A stretch of 32,743 nt of DNA from an uncultured Prevotellaceae bacterium (lineage in GTDB: Bacteria > Bacteroidota > Bacteroidia > Bacteroidales > Bacteroidaceae): the NCBI GenBank assembly GCA_900316265.1, contig ONCH01000030.1:1-32743 (forward strand). The letters run 5' to 3'. Both the position numbers and the translations under genes were made by a program. Below the pieces are notes generated by a model. It ran no database searches and was not told the DNA's origin. It saw only the letters and a list, made by a program, of their open reading frames with translations. Positions within the stretch are counted from its first letter, which is position 1, and each line of letters opens with the position of its first letter. Shown one piece after another: positions 7,232-15,024 of this stretch.

Positions 7232-7261
7232 ACCCCCGACAGTTCAGTGACTATCGGGGGT
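7232..7261. terminator. Bidirectional terminator between ATPase gene and alarmone operon
   Basis: ACCCCCGACAGT (7232-7243) pairs with ACTATCGGGGGT (7250-7261), 12 bp with one G-U pair and a 6-base loop. On the minus strand it is followed by AATTTTC, suiting termination of the six-gene operon. It also lies just after the ATPase stop on the plus strand. Confidence 0.75.
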
Positions 7262-7299
7262 ACACGTCATTTCATACGTCTTCTACTTACAAAGGTGTC

Positions 7300-8814
7300 T
7301 TATTGTAAGGGAGTTATCGGATAGATTATGTTCACAATGAAAATGTTGGCGGCAAGGATGATGAGGTTCATCAGCAAGCCAATGCGCATGAAGTCGCTGA
7401 AGCGATAGCCACCAGGACCATAGACCAGCATGTGGGTGGGCGAACCGATGGGGGTAGCAAAGCTGCTGCTGACGCTGATCATCAGGGCAACGAGGAAGGG
7501 GAAGGGGTCGTAGCCCATCTTCTCGGCGGCCTCGCACATGATGGGGAAGAACATAGCACCTGCAGCGGTGTTGGAGATAAACTCGGTGATGAAGGTGCCG
7601 ACAAGACAGACGGCAGTCATAACCACAATAGGATTGGTGCCGCAGACATTGAGGATGCCGTTAGCCAATTGCTCGGCAAGGCCCGTCTTCTGGATGGCGA
7701 GGCCAAGGACGGCACTGCCGGCAAAGACCATGAGAATCTCCCAGTTGATGGCTTTCATAGCCTGATCCATGTTGCAGCAACGACAGATGAGCATGGCGGC
7801 GGCAGCAAGGAAGGCACACTGTAGCAGTGGGAGGATGCCCAGTGCCGAGAGGGTCACCATAGCTATCATAATGAGAGACGAGATGAGTGTGCCATGTCCC
7901 ACGTTAATGACCTCATCGCCGAGAATCAGCCCGTGGCTTTTGGCCAGTTCCATTACAACCTTGATACGTCCCGCATAGGTCAGATGGTCACCACCCATCA
8001 GGAACTCATTCTCACTGATGGCCACGGGTGCATTATCGAAGTGACGCCATTTCAGCAGGCGGCAACCCTCCACGTTGAACATGTCAGCCTTGCCTATCGT
8101 CTTGCCAATAAACTTGTGGGTAGAGGGTACTATCAGTTCCACGGTATAGTCCGTTGTCTCCTCCATCGAGTCCTCAGGCGCCTTACGGTCGGGCAACAGA
8201 CGGCGCATGGCAATGACGGAAAGTATGCCGACAGCCAGACAGAACAGACCAGGGATGGTGGTGGTCATGATGTTCATAGTCTCGCCCGTCGTCTCCTCGT
8301 AGAGTCCACTGATAATCAGGTTTGGCGGTGTACCGATAAGCGTGCAGACACCACCCATGCCCGATGCATAGCTCAGGGGGATGAGCAGTTTGGAGGGTGA
8401 CACGCCGAGCTTCCTGGCCCACATCTTGACGATGTTGACAAAGAGCGTCACGACTGTCGTATTGCTCAAGAACGAGCTCAGCACGGCTACGGGCAGCATC
8501 AGTCGCGTCACCGCCTTCGAATATGAGTTGGGCGTGCCCAGCAAATTCTTCACTATCCATTGCAGCACGCCAGTATGCGTCAGTCCAGCCACCACCACGA
8601 AGAGCACGCCAACGGTGATGACGGACGTTGAGCTGAAACCTGAGAAGGCCTCCTTCGCATCGAGCACGCCCGTTACGTAGAGCACGCCGATGGCTCCGAG
8701 GAACACCAGGTCGGAACGCCATTTGGTAAATAACAAAATAGTAAACATGCCCAGCACCGTAATGATGGTAATCCAGGCATCCAGGCCGAAGCCTAAGAAC
8801 ATGAATGATTCCAT
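7300..8814 (-). CDS. SLC13/DASS-type anion permease with one RCK_C-like domain
   Basis: The 504-residue membrane protein has about ten hydrophobic segments. It has paired conserved loops typical of the divalent anion:sodium symporter (CitT/ArsB-like) superfamily: SSFLSNTTVVTLFVNI in the first half and EFISNTAAGAMFFPIM in the second. Between the halves, roughly residues 220-300, is a soluble segment (TVELIVPSTHKFIGKTIG to YAGRIKVVMELAKS) resembling a TrkA/RCK C-terminal domain, a regulatory nucleotide- or ligand-binding module. Many relatives carry two such modules; I see one. The substrate could be sulfate, a dicarboxylate or another anion. It is the last gene of the operon, 6 bases after the RelA/SpoT-like gene. 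A link of anion uptake with alarmone signalling is inferred from position only. Confidence 0.85.
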   Translation of the reverse strand: MESFMFLGFGLDAWITIITVLGMFTILLFTKWRSDLVFLGAIGVLYVTGVLDAKEAFSGFSSTSVITVGVLFVVVAGLTHTGVLQWIVKNLLGTPNSYSKAVTRLMLPVAVLSSFLSNTTVVTLFVNIVKMWARKLGVSPSKLLIPLSYASGMGGVCTLIGTPPNLIISGLYEETTGETMNIMTTTIPGLFCLAVGILSVIAMRRLLPDRKAPEDSMEETTDYTVELIVPSTHKFIGKTIGKADMFNVEGCRLLKWRHFDNAPVAISENEFLMGGDHLTYAGRIKVVMELAKSHGLILGDEVINVGHGTLISSLIMIAMVTLSALGILPLLQCAFLAAAAMLICRCCNMDQAMKAINWEILMVFAGSAVLGLAIQKTGLAEQLANGILNVCGTNPIVVMTAVCLVGTFITEFISNTAAGAMFFPIMCEAAEKMGYDPFPFLVALMISVSSSFATPIGSPTHMLVYGPGGYRFSDFMRIGLLMNLIILAANIFIVNIIYPITPLQ

Positions 8815-8820
8815 TTTTAC

Positions 8821-9888
8821 TTATTCCTGTTTCTCCATAAAAGGTAAGGTTTTTGCTTGCTCCAGCATCAGGTCAGCCAATTTGGCATTGACATCAGACT
8901 CGCCATTAATTGCGTCGTAGACGGACTTCAGACCTTCGCGGCCACCATCGTGTTTCAGCACATAGACCAGGCAAAGGTACTGCAGGGCAGCACTTGAAGA
9001 AAGGATATCGAGGTCGGTGATGGCCAACTGCGAGAGGGCCAGTTGGTAGGCATCGTCGCTGTTGTCATCGATGAAGTGTTGCACGTCGCCGAGTGTCTCC
9101 ATTCCGAACGATTCGAGCAATGGCAGGTATGGCATCAGGGATACGGGATATATCTCGGCCTGATTGACAGCGGCAATACGCCTGTTCAGACGCTCAAAAG
9201 GCTGCAAGTCGAGATAGTTGCGGAAGGAGTCTGCTGCCAAGGGCACGTCGTCGAGTTTTCCATGCTTCACCAATGACTGCATCTGACGACGGTAGTCCGT
9301 AAGCACGATGCGCAGACGACTGAACTCATCGTCGATGAGCTCGAGCATGCCCGCCAGTCTGCTGAACTGTCGGCGATATTCGTTGGGAATCTTCACATCG
9401 CCTTTATAGCCCAGGTCGTGCTCGATGGTGGACCACACATGCTGCAGACCTGTGCGCATCTGTAGCTCGAAGCGCGGACCACCCGTCTTCAACCTACAGA
9501 TATAGTGCAACGAGTTGTAACCAAAAACATTCAGCTGGTGCTTGCGCTTGTCAACGCTTTCTTTCCAGTCGATATCGAAGATGCGCTTGGCAATGGCTGC
9601 AACCTTGTCAACCTCGTCAGTATAAAAGGTGATAATGCGCAAACCAACCAGGTCGGTGATATCTTCAATGGTCTTATACTTCGCACCCTTCAGTTCCAGT
9701 TTTCCTGCCAGCGACTTCTCAGTCTTCACCCTATACTCAATAGCCGTGACATAGATGCCCTGTTCGCGCAACTTCGTGCTCAACAGGTCGTAAGCATCCT
9801 TTGCCAGTTGTTCCAGCGTAGGGCGCAGTTCGCGGAACTGCTTCATCAGTGCCTCGCCATGTGGGTCAAGCTGTATCATTTTCCCCAT
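8821..9888 (-). CDS. RelA/SpoT-type (p)ppGpp synthetase domain protein
   Basis: The 355-residue protein contains a nucleotidyltransferase domain of the RelA/SpoT family at about residues 25-170. Visible family motifs are EYRVKTEKSLAGKL (51-64), DITDLVGLRIITFY (76-89, with D79 and R84), FGYNSLHYICRL (122-133), and ELQMRTGLQHVWSTIEHDL (141-159). These match the ATP/GTP-binding and metal-binding regions of small alarmone synthetases. There is no HD hydrolase, TGS or ACT domain. The C-terminal ~185 residues are helical and unassigned, longer than RelP/RelQ enzymes. The predicted reaction is ATP + GTP/GDP to AMP + (p)ppGpp. It is fifth in the operon, 16 bases after the STAS gene. A predicted hydrolase partner is the first gene of the same operon. 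Confidence 0.85.
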   Translation of the reverse strand: MGKMIQLDPHGEALMKQFRELRPTLEQLAKDAYDLLSTKLREQGIYVTAIEYRVKTEKSLAGKLELKGAKYKTIEDITDLVGLRIITFYTDEVDKVAAIAKRIFDIDWKESVDKRKHQLNVFGYNSLHYICRLKTGGPRFELQMRTGLQHVWSTIEHDLGYKGDVKIPNEYRRQFSRLAGMLELIDDEFSRLRIVLTDYRRQMQSLVKHGKLDDVPLAADSFRNYLDLQPFERLNRRIAAVNQAEIYPVSLMPYLPLLESFGMETLGDVQHFIDDNSDDAYQLALSQLAITDLDILSSSAALQYLCLVYVLKHDGGREGLKSVYDAINGESDVNAKLADLMLEQAKTLPFMEKQE

Positions 9889-9904
9889 CTGTAAGAACGT
9901 CTAT

Positions 9905-10207
9905 TTATATGAACTCAAAGATGTTGATAAAGCCTGTCAAGGCGAACACTGCACGGACATCATCGGAAATGCCCTTGATATAGACATGACCGCCCTTCTC
10001 CTGGGTATTCTGCAGGATGGTGAGGAAGATTCGCAGACCTGCTGATGAGATGTATTCCAACTCCGTGCAGTCAAGAATGATTTCCTTTTCCGTGCCATTG
10101 ATAAGCTCACCCATTGCCTTTTCAGTATCTGGGGCAGCAGCGGTATCGAGGCGTCCCTTCAGAAGGGCAACCATGTTGCCGTCTTGTTTTTGAATGATTG
10201 TTTCCAT
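9905..10207 (-). CDS. STAS-domain anti-sigma-factor antagonist
   Basis: This 100-residue single-domain protein matches the SpoIIAA/RsbV family. It has the strand GNMVALLKGRLDTAAAP, then IILDCTELEYISSAGLRIFL, which holds the conserved serine site (S54/S55) phosphorylated in partner switches. In the known mechanism the unphosphorylated antagonist binds a target protein; an HATPase kinase phosphorylates it and a PP2C phosphatase reactivates it. Both activities are predicted in the single protein encoded immediately upstream (gap 16 bases). No sigma factor gene lies nearby, so the output is open. The alarmone enzymes in the operon are candidates. Confidence 0.88.
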   Translation of the reverse strand: METIIQKQDGNMVALLKGRLDTAAAPDTEKAMGELINGTEKEIILDCTELEYISSAGLRIFLTILQNTQEKGGHVYIKGISDDVRAVFALTGFINIFEFI

Positions 10208-10223
10208 TTCGTTTTTTATCTAT

Positions 10224-12605
10224 TTAATTATTTAATGTTTGATTATTATTCAATTTCTTTCTGAGTGTCAGCACGTTGAGACTATCCACACGTTCATAGT
10301 TGATAGAGTCCATAATCTTACGCACCAAGTGGATGCCCAGTCCTCCGATGGGGCGATCCTCAGCGGATAGCGTAGTGTCTACTTCGGCGCGCACGGTGGG
10401 GTCAAAGGGCATTCCGCTGTCGATGATAGTGAACTTCAGTCGCAGGTCGTTCGACTGTGCCTCAATGGTCACGTCACCACGTTTCTGGGGAGGATAGGCA
10501 TACTTCATGACATTGACCACAGCCTCCTCAATGGCGAGCGTCAGTTGTGCAGTGAGGGCGCCATCGAAACCCATAGCCTCGCACACCTCCTCCACGAAAG
10601 CAGTCAACTTTGACACCTCCTTAACGTCGTTAGGCAGCACGATGCTTTTGCGCAACTTCACGTCATGCTGTTGCTTGATATACTGTATCGCCATCATTGT
10701 CAGGTCATCGCTCTGCTCAGCATCTCCCACAAACTGATGAACAGCTTCCGTCATGCTACCGATGAGTTCTTTGGGTTCCTGCATTTGTTGTGCAAGCGCC
10801 TGACCAGCAACTTCGTGGACTCGCTCCATTTGGAACTGTGCGTGGTTGATATCCTCAGCCTCCGTCAGTCCATCGGTAAACAAGAAGATAGTAGTGCCTG
10901 TGAAGATGTGTGCCTCCTGCAGGGTGTACTTCCACTGAGGCATGAAGCCGACAGGAATGTTGGCGTCGCAGGACAACTCGCCAACGCCAGCACCGACAAG
11001 CAAGGGAGCATCGTGGCCAGCATTGCAATAGTGCAGTCGGCCTGTGGGCAGGTCAAGCACACCAACAAAGAGCGTCACGAACATGTTGGTCTTGTTCATG
11101 TCGGCTATGGTCCTGTTCATGATGGTGATGATGCGGTCGGGCATCGACTCATGAACAGACACCGTACGGAAGATAGAACGTGTGACGGCCATGAAGAGTG
11201 AAGCGGGCACACCCTTTCCGCTGACGTCGCCAATGCAGAAGAAGAGCTTCTCGTCACGGAAGTAGAAGTCGAACAGGTCACCGCCCACAGCCTTGGCGGG
11301 TGTCAGTGAAGCATAGAGCTGTACGTCATCGCGATCTTCCTTGGTGGGGAATTTCACAGGTAGCATACCCATCTGGATATCACTGGCGATGCTGAGGTCA
11401 CGCTCTATCGAAGCCTTTTGAATGGTGGTGTCCTTCAGCTCTTCAATGTATTTCACAAGCGACTGCTGCATATTGCCGAACGACTGGCTCAGCTGGCCAA
11501 TCTCATCAATACGCTGCAACTCAGGCAACTGAGTATCGAACTGTCCTGAGGCAATGGTCTCAGCTTCTTCAGCCAAACGTCGTAAGGGTTGTAACTCGCT
11601 GGTGATGACGCGGATGAAGAAAAAGAGCATGAGGAAGAGTCCCACAAAGACGATAGCCCTGACACTGTTGCGCAAACGGTCGAAACCATGGAAGATGTCA
11701 CTCTCAGGACAGACAACGGCCATAGAACATCCCGTCTGACCAAGAGGTTTATAAAAAACGTAGCAGTCCTTACCATCTATATTCATCTGTTTCAGTCCCT
11801 CCTCTCCACGCTGCATGGCATGTCCTAGGGCCGTTAGAGCAGCGTCTGGATGTTCAAGGGTCTGGGTAAATATCGTCTGCCGTGTAATCTTGGTGGAATC
11901 AGGATGTACAAAGTAGGTGCCACCGCGTCCTATCATAATACTGTAGGAGTTCGGAAAAGGCTTGACAGCTGAAATGGTATGTGAGAGCCAGTTCAGCGAG
12001 AGACTGGTATTGATGACGCCAATCACTTCGCCTTGATGGTTCTTTAAGGGTTGACAGTAACTGGTCACCATCTCGCTCGTATTCGTGGCCACATCGATAT
12101 CCGTGTAGGGTTCTGTCCAGGAGGGCTTGTCCAGTAGCTTAGCCATGAGATACCAGTCCATATAGAAATACTGGTAATTATCGTTACCGCCTTGTATGGT
12201 ACGGATGCTGTCACCAATATACTTGGTATAGGCAGAGAAATATCGGCCCTTGTCCTTGAAGTAGTATGGCTCGAAGGCGATAGAGCAGTTATAGAAGTCG
12301 GGGTTGTTGAGCAGCATTCCTCGGCTATAGACGAACATAGAGTCCGCCTTGTCTGGATGTCGCTGTACCAACCACATCGTCATGTTACTTGCCACCTCCA
12401 CACGGTTCAGGATACTCTCGACACGTATCGACGTGTTTTTCAGTATCTGTGTGGCTTTGCTGATAGCCTCTTCACGCACTGCCTCACGGGCTTGATAGAA
12501 CAAGAAGCCTAAGGCAACATTGAAGATGATGGCTGCAAAGAACACCACCCACAGACTGACCTTAATAGAAAGCTTTCGACGGACGTAATTCTTGATTCCA
12601 CTCAT
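10224..12605 (-). CDS. Membrane sensor: Cache-HAMP-SpoIIE/PP2C phosphatase-HATPase fusion
   Basis: The 793-residue protein has a first membrane segment near residues 17-38 and an extracytoplasmic dCache-like sensor (~40-300; features include YKIGDSIRTI-like turns and GRGGTYFVHPDS). A second membrane segment lies around 308-328 (IVFVGLFLMLFFFIRVI), followed by a HAMP domain (~330-385), then a SpoIIE/RsbU PP2C domain (~400-630) with SIASDIQMGMLP, AVGGDLFDF, FFCIGDVSGKGVPASLFM and FLFTDGLTEA. Last is an RsbW-type HATPase domain (~650-785) with AIEEAVVNVMKYAY and GGLGIHLVRKIMD. It therefore carries phosphatase and kinase modules on one chain, controlled by an external ligand. The likely substrate is the STAS protein encoded next. 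The gene starts 12 bases after the periplasmic binding-protein gene, which may supply the ligand signal. Confidence 0.9.
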   Translation of the reverse strand: MSGIKNYVRRKLSIKVSLWVVFFAAIIFNVALGFLFYQAREAVREEAISKATQILKNTSIRVESILNRVEVASNMTMWLVQRHPDKADSMFVYSRGMLLNNPDFYNCSIAFEPYYFKDKGRYFSAYTKYIGDSIRTIQGGNDNYQYFYMDWYLMAKLLDKPSWTEPYTDIDVATNTSEMVTSYCQPLKNHQGEVIGVINTSLSLNWLSHTISAVKPFPNSYSIMIGRGGTYFVHPDSTKITRQTIFTQTLEHPDAALTALGHAMQRGEEGLKQMNIDGKDCYVFYKPLGQTGCSMAVVCPESDIFHGFDRLRNSVRAIVFVGLFLMLFFFIRVITSELQPLRRLAEEAETIASGQFDTQLPELQRIDEIGQLSQSFGNMQQSLVKYIEELKDTTIQKASIERDLSIASDIQMGMLPVKFPTKEDRDDVQLYASLTPAKAVGGDLFDFYFRDEKLFFCIGDVSGKGVPASLFMAVTRSIFRTVSVHESMPDRIITIMNRTIADMNKTNMFVTLFVGVLDLPTGRLHYCNAGHDAPLLVGAGVGELSCDANIPVGFMPQWKYTLQEAHIFTGTTIFLFTDGLTEAEDINHAQFQMERVHEVAGQALAQQMQEPKELIGSMTEAVHQFVGDAEQSDDLTMMAIQYIKQQHDVKLRKSIVLPNDVKEVSKLTAFVEEVCEAMGFDGALTAQLTLAIEEAVVNVMKYAYPPQKRGDVTIEAQSNDLRLKFTIIDSGMPFDPTVRAEVDTTLSAEDRPIGGLGIHLVRKIMDSINYERVDSLNVLTLRKKLNNNQTLNN

Positions 12606-12617
12606 TGCCTGTCCTCC

Positions 12618-13598
12618 TTACTTTTTATCCGTTAATTCCTCGTATGTCACCTCACGATCCAGCATATTGTTCTCAACCATCAGACGGCTGGCCTGACGCA
12701 CCATGTCTGGACGCAAGCGGAACTCACGCTTCTTAGATTCGCGGTCTATTTGTAGGCGCAGTATCTCTTTCAGCATCAGGCGTTGTATCACGCGGTTGGT
12801 GGCAATGTTTTCTTTGTTTACATACTCCATCACAATGTCCAGCGCCTCCTCAGGATGCTGGGCAGCCCACTCCCACCCTTTTCTACTGGCCTGAGCAAAA
12901 CGACGGGCTTGGTCTTTGTGCTTCTCGTAGTAGTCACGCAGCATATAGACACCGTCCTCCTGCACGTTGTAGCCATGGTCACAGAAACGATAGATATTCT
13001 TATCCGTCACCTCAATGCCTGCCTGCACCAACTGGTAATACTCGTTATAGCTCATGGCGAGCATAGCATCGAGCGCACCCGATAGGAACAGATTGATATT
13101 CTGGGCAAAGAGTATCCACTGGTAGTCCAAGTGGTCCTTAATGCTCATACAAATGGCCAGTTGTCCGAAACCTACGCTCCAAATGCCAACTTTGGCCCCC
13201 TTTTGTTTCAGTGGGTCTCTGCCACGAGCTGAGACGATGACCATCGCATTGTTCATGGATGTCTGTAAGATGTTCACCAAAGGAATGCCATCATCCACAA
13301 TCTCCATAGCCTGACAGAGCTGCAACGTAGTAGCCTGACTTTGATTATTGCGCAAGCGACTCATGGCAGGTTGTGTAGATGTGGGGTGCTTTATTTTCAC
13401 ATTCACGCCAGCCTCACGATAGAAACCTTTGGCTTCGGCCACATAGTAACCCGCAAACTGTGCCTGTGCCGTCCACTGGGGTGTGAACACGATGGTCTCA
13501 TCCTGACTATCCGTTGCTTTCGCCACCAACTTATGCTTCTGTGCCTGTGCTGTCGCTACCATCATGGCACATAATACTATGTAGACTACCTGTTTCAT
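12618..13598 (-). CDS. NMT1/THI5-like periplasmic substrate-binding protein
   Basis: The 326-residue protein has a signal peptide (MKQVVYIVLCAMMVATAQAQ) with no lipobox cysteine, so it is probably soluble in the periplasm. The NMT1/SsuA-type fold is shown by FTPQWTAQAQFAGYYVAEAK and GFYREAGVNVKIKH (about residues 38-73). KVGIWSVGFGQLAI and the C-terminal helices also fit. Family members bind pyrimidines, sulfonates, nitrate and similar small ligands for ABC transporters, but no permease or ATPase gene is present here. With the Cache sensor gene directly downstream (12 bases), a ligand-presenting role for that sensor is a reasonable inference. The start overlaps the stop of the HD gene by one base (TGATG), implying coupled translation. 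Confidence 0.85.
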   Translation of the reverse strand: MKQVVYIVLCAMMVATAQAQKHKLVAKATDSQDETIVFTPQWTAQAQFAGYYVAEAKGFYREAGVNVKIKHPTSTQPAMSRLRNNQSQATTLQLCQAMEIVDDGIPLVNILQTSMNNAMVIVSARGRDPLKQKGAKVGIWSVGFGQLAICMSIKDHLDYQWILFAQNINLFLSGALDAMLAMSYNEYYQLVQAGIEVTDKNIYRFCDHGYNVQEDGVYMLRDYYEKHKDQARRFAQASRKGWEWAAQHPEEALDIVMEYVNKENIATNRVIQRLMLKEILRLQIDRESKKREFRLRPDMVRQASRLMVENNMLDREVTYEELTDKK

Positions 13599-14173
13599 CA
13601 GCCGAATACTTGATTGATTAGTTGTTCAAACTCCTTGTATGCAAAGGTGTCCTGAAGTTCACGAAGTGATGCTGCCAACCCTCGGTAGTGCCACTCATGG
13701 TCCTTGCGGTCTTTCATACGGAAAAGATTCCAAAGGGCGTCACCCTGCTCGGAATAGTCTCTGGCAATGGCTCGCATATTTGACAGTTTGTCGCCCAGTG
13801 CCACCATCTTCGCATCTAGCGGAGCAGCGGCAAGACGGTCGATGGCGGCCTGCTTGCGAATACGCCAACTTTCCTCTTTGCTCACACCAGTGACCTTGAT
13901 ATCACTCTCGGCCTCAACCAACGAGGCTATATGCTCGCCGAACTCTTCGCGAATCTGCTCTATCGTAACATCAGTGTCCTCCACAGTATCGTGAAGGGCG
14001 GCGGCGGCCAGCAGCTCTTGGTCAGCGGTCATCGTGGCAACAATCTCCACAGCCTCCAAAGGATGAACAATATATGGAAATCCCTTGCCACGACGCTCAG
14101 TACCAGCGTGGGCACGTAGTGCAAACACGATGGCACGGTCAAGCAATGTAGTGTCTAAGGGTTGGTTTTCCAT
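13598..14173 (-). CDS. HD-domain (p)ppGpp hydrolase-like protein (MESH1/SpoT type)
   Basis: The 191-residue protein carries the metal-binding pattern of SpoT/MESH1 hydrolases. AHAGTERRGKGFPYIVHP (21-38) supplies the first histidine region, AAALHDTVEDTDVT (57-70) contains HD at 61-62 and ED at 65-66, and ALGDKLSNMRA (125-135) contains D128 and N132. The expected reaction is removal of the 3' pyrophosphate from (p)ppGpp; action on another nucleotide is possible. An upstream in-frame TTG at 14227 would add 18 residues. However, that TTG is the -33 box of the promoter and TATCTTTG lies inside the would-be coding region, so ATG at 14173 is chosen. It is the first gene of the six-gene operon. Confidence 0.85.
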   Translation of the reverse strand: MENQPLDTTLLDRAIVFALRAHAGTERRGKGFPYIVHPLEAVEIVATMTADQELLAAAALHDTVEDTDVTIEQIREEFGEHIASLVEAESDIKVTGVSKEESWRIRKQAAIDRLAAAPLDAKMVALGDKLSNMRAIARDYSEQGDALWNLFRMKDRKDHEWHYRGLAASLRELQDTFAYKEFEQLINQVFG

Positions 14174-14198
14174 ATTGGGCTTTATCGTTATTTCGTTG

Positions 14199-14227
14199 CA
14201 AAGATACGAAATTCTTATTAAATACAA
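14199..14227 (-). promoter_or_regulatory. Promoter of the alarmone/partner-switch operon
   Basis: On the minus strand TTG (14227-14225), 18 bases, then TATCTTTG (14206-14199) is a near-ideal Bacteroidota promoter. Start is expected near 14194, giving a leader of about 20 bases before ATG 14173. Confidence 0.75.
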
Positions 14228-14313
14228 TACAGAAAGATATTTTTTTATCTCAAAAGCATCAATTCTTTGTTAAAATATATAGCCATTTATTCGCTTATTC
14301 CGAGAATTATGTG

Positions 14314-14321
14314 TACTTTTG
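14314..14321 (+). promoter_or_regulatory. -7 box of the DUF4294-M28 transcript
   Basis: TACTTTTG matches TAnnTTTG. The ATG at 14326 is only five bases after the box, so transcription would begin at or next to the start codon. No clear TTG box is seen 18-20 bases upstream, so the call is less certain than the divergent promoter. Confidence 0.5.
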
Positions 14322-14325
14322 CGTC

Positions 14326-14949
14326 ATGAAACTGAAGTTACTGTTAGTTGTTGGCTCTTGGCTCTTGGCACTGGGTTGTCAGGCGCAGGACAAGAAACGG
14401 CAGGAGGTGGACATGGACAGTCCCACCTTCGTACCCACTGTGCGGGTAGGTAAGGTGCTGGAGGACGGCGACAGCATTCAGTACATGGAGATGAACAATG
14501 TCTATGTCTTTCCACCCGTGACATTCAGCAGCAAGAAGCAGCAGGGTGCCTACATGCGACTGGTGAAGAACGTAAAGACGGTGTTGCCCATTGCCAAGGA
14601 GGCACGCATGATTATGATGGAGACGGCGGCCTACCTGGAGACGCTGCCCAATCAAAAGGCGCGCGAGGAGCACATGAAACGTGTGGAGAAGAGCATCATG
14701 CAGGAATATAAGCCCAGGATGAAGAAGCTGACTTATTCGCAGGGTAAGCTGCTTATCAAACTGATTTACCGCGAGAGTCACTCATCAGGGTACGAACTGA
14801 TACAGGCGTTCCTCGGTCCTGTGCGTGCAGGCTTTTATCAGGCTTTTGCCTGGGCGTTCGGTGCCTCGCTAAAGAAGGAGTACGACCCTGAGGGCGTGGA
14901 CCGCTTAACAGAGCGCGTGGTGCTCATGGTGGAAGCGGGACAGCTGTAG
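14326..14949 (+). CDS. DUF4294 family secreted protein
   Basis: The 207-residue protein starts with a signal peptide, MKLKLLLVVGSWLLALGC. The ALGC sequence could be a lipobox, though A at -3 is not ideal; cleavage after QAQ is the alternative. The mature part matches the Bacteroidota DUF4294 family (YVFPPVTFSSKKQ, YMRLVKNVKTVLPIAKEAR, GKLLIKLIYRES, FWALG-like helices near the end). The function of the family is unknown. A longer GTG start at 14311 is rejected because it would translate the -7 promoter box. The next gene on the strand, an M28 lipoprotein, follows after a 75-base gap filled with 21-base tandem repeats. Confidence 0.8.
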   Translation: MKLKLLLVVGSWLLALGCQAQDKKRQEVDMDSPTFVPTVRVGKVLEDGDSIQYMEMNNVYVFPPVTFSSKKQQGAYMRLVKNVKTVLPIAKEARMIMMETAAYLETLPNQKAREEHMKRVEKSIMQEYKPRMKKLTYSQGKLLIKLIYRESHSSGYELIQAFLGPVRAGFYQAFAWAFGASLKKEYDPEGVDRLTERVVLMVEAGQL

Positions 14950-15008
14950 AGAATTAAGAGTTAAGAGGTAAGAATTAAGAGTTAAGAGGTAAGAATTAAG
15001 AGTTAAGA
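14950..15008. repeat. 21-base purine-rich tandem repeat, 2.8 copies
   Basis: The unit AGAATTAAGAGTTAAGAGGTA is repeated at 14950-14970 (starting in the base after the stop codon) and 14971-14991, with a partial third copy to about 15008. It fills the space between the DUF4294 stop and the M28 ribosome-binding site. Related sequence in the other orientation occurs at 226-315 and 715-745. Confidence 0.85.
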
Positions 15009-15024
15009 AAGATAGGAGATAAAA

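Noticed and set aside
7894-8722. Long antisense frames (168 and 179 codons) within the SLC13 permease gene
   Set aside because: They are shadows of a well-supported membrane-protein gene and show no family motif.
10665-11201. Antisense frame of 178 codons in the SpoIIE gene
   Set aside because: It mirrors the PP2C coding region, whose motifs are all present on the minus strand.
14174-14227. N-terminal extension of the HD protein from a TTG codon
   Set aside because: The TTG and a TATCTTTG inside the extension form the operon promoter, and conserved sequence begins after ATG 14173.
14311-14325. GTG start of the DUF4294 protein
   Set aside because: It would translate the TACTTTTG box; ATG 14326 begins a clean signal peptide.
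14950-15008. CRISPR-like array
   Set aside because: The 21-base units are contiguous with no spacers and no cas genes are present.
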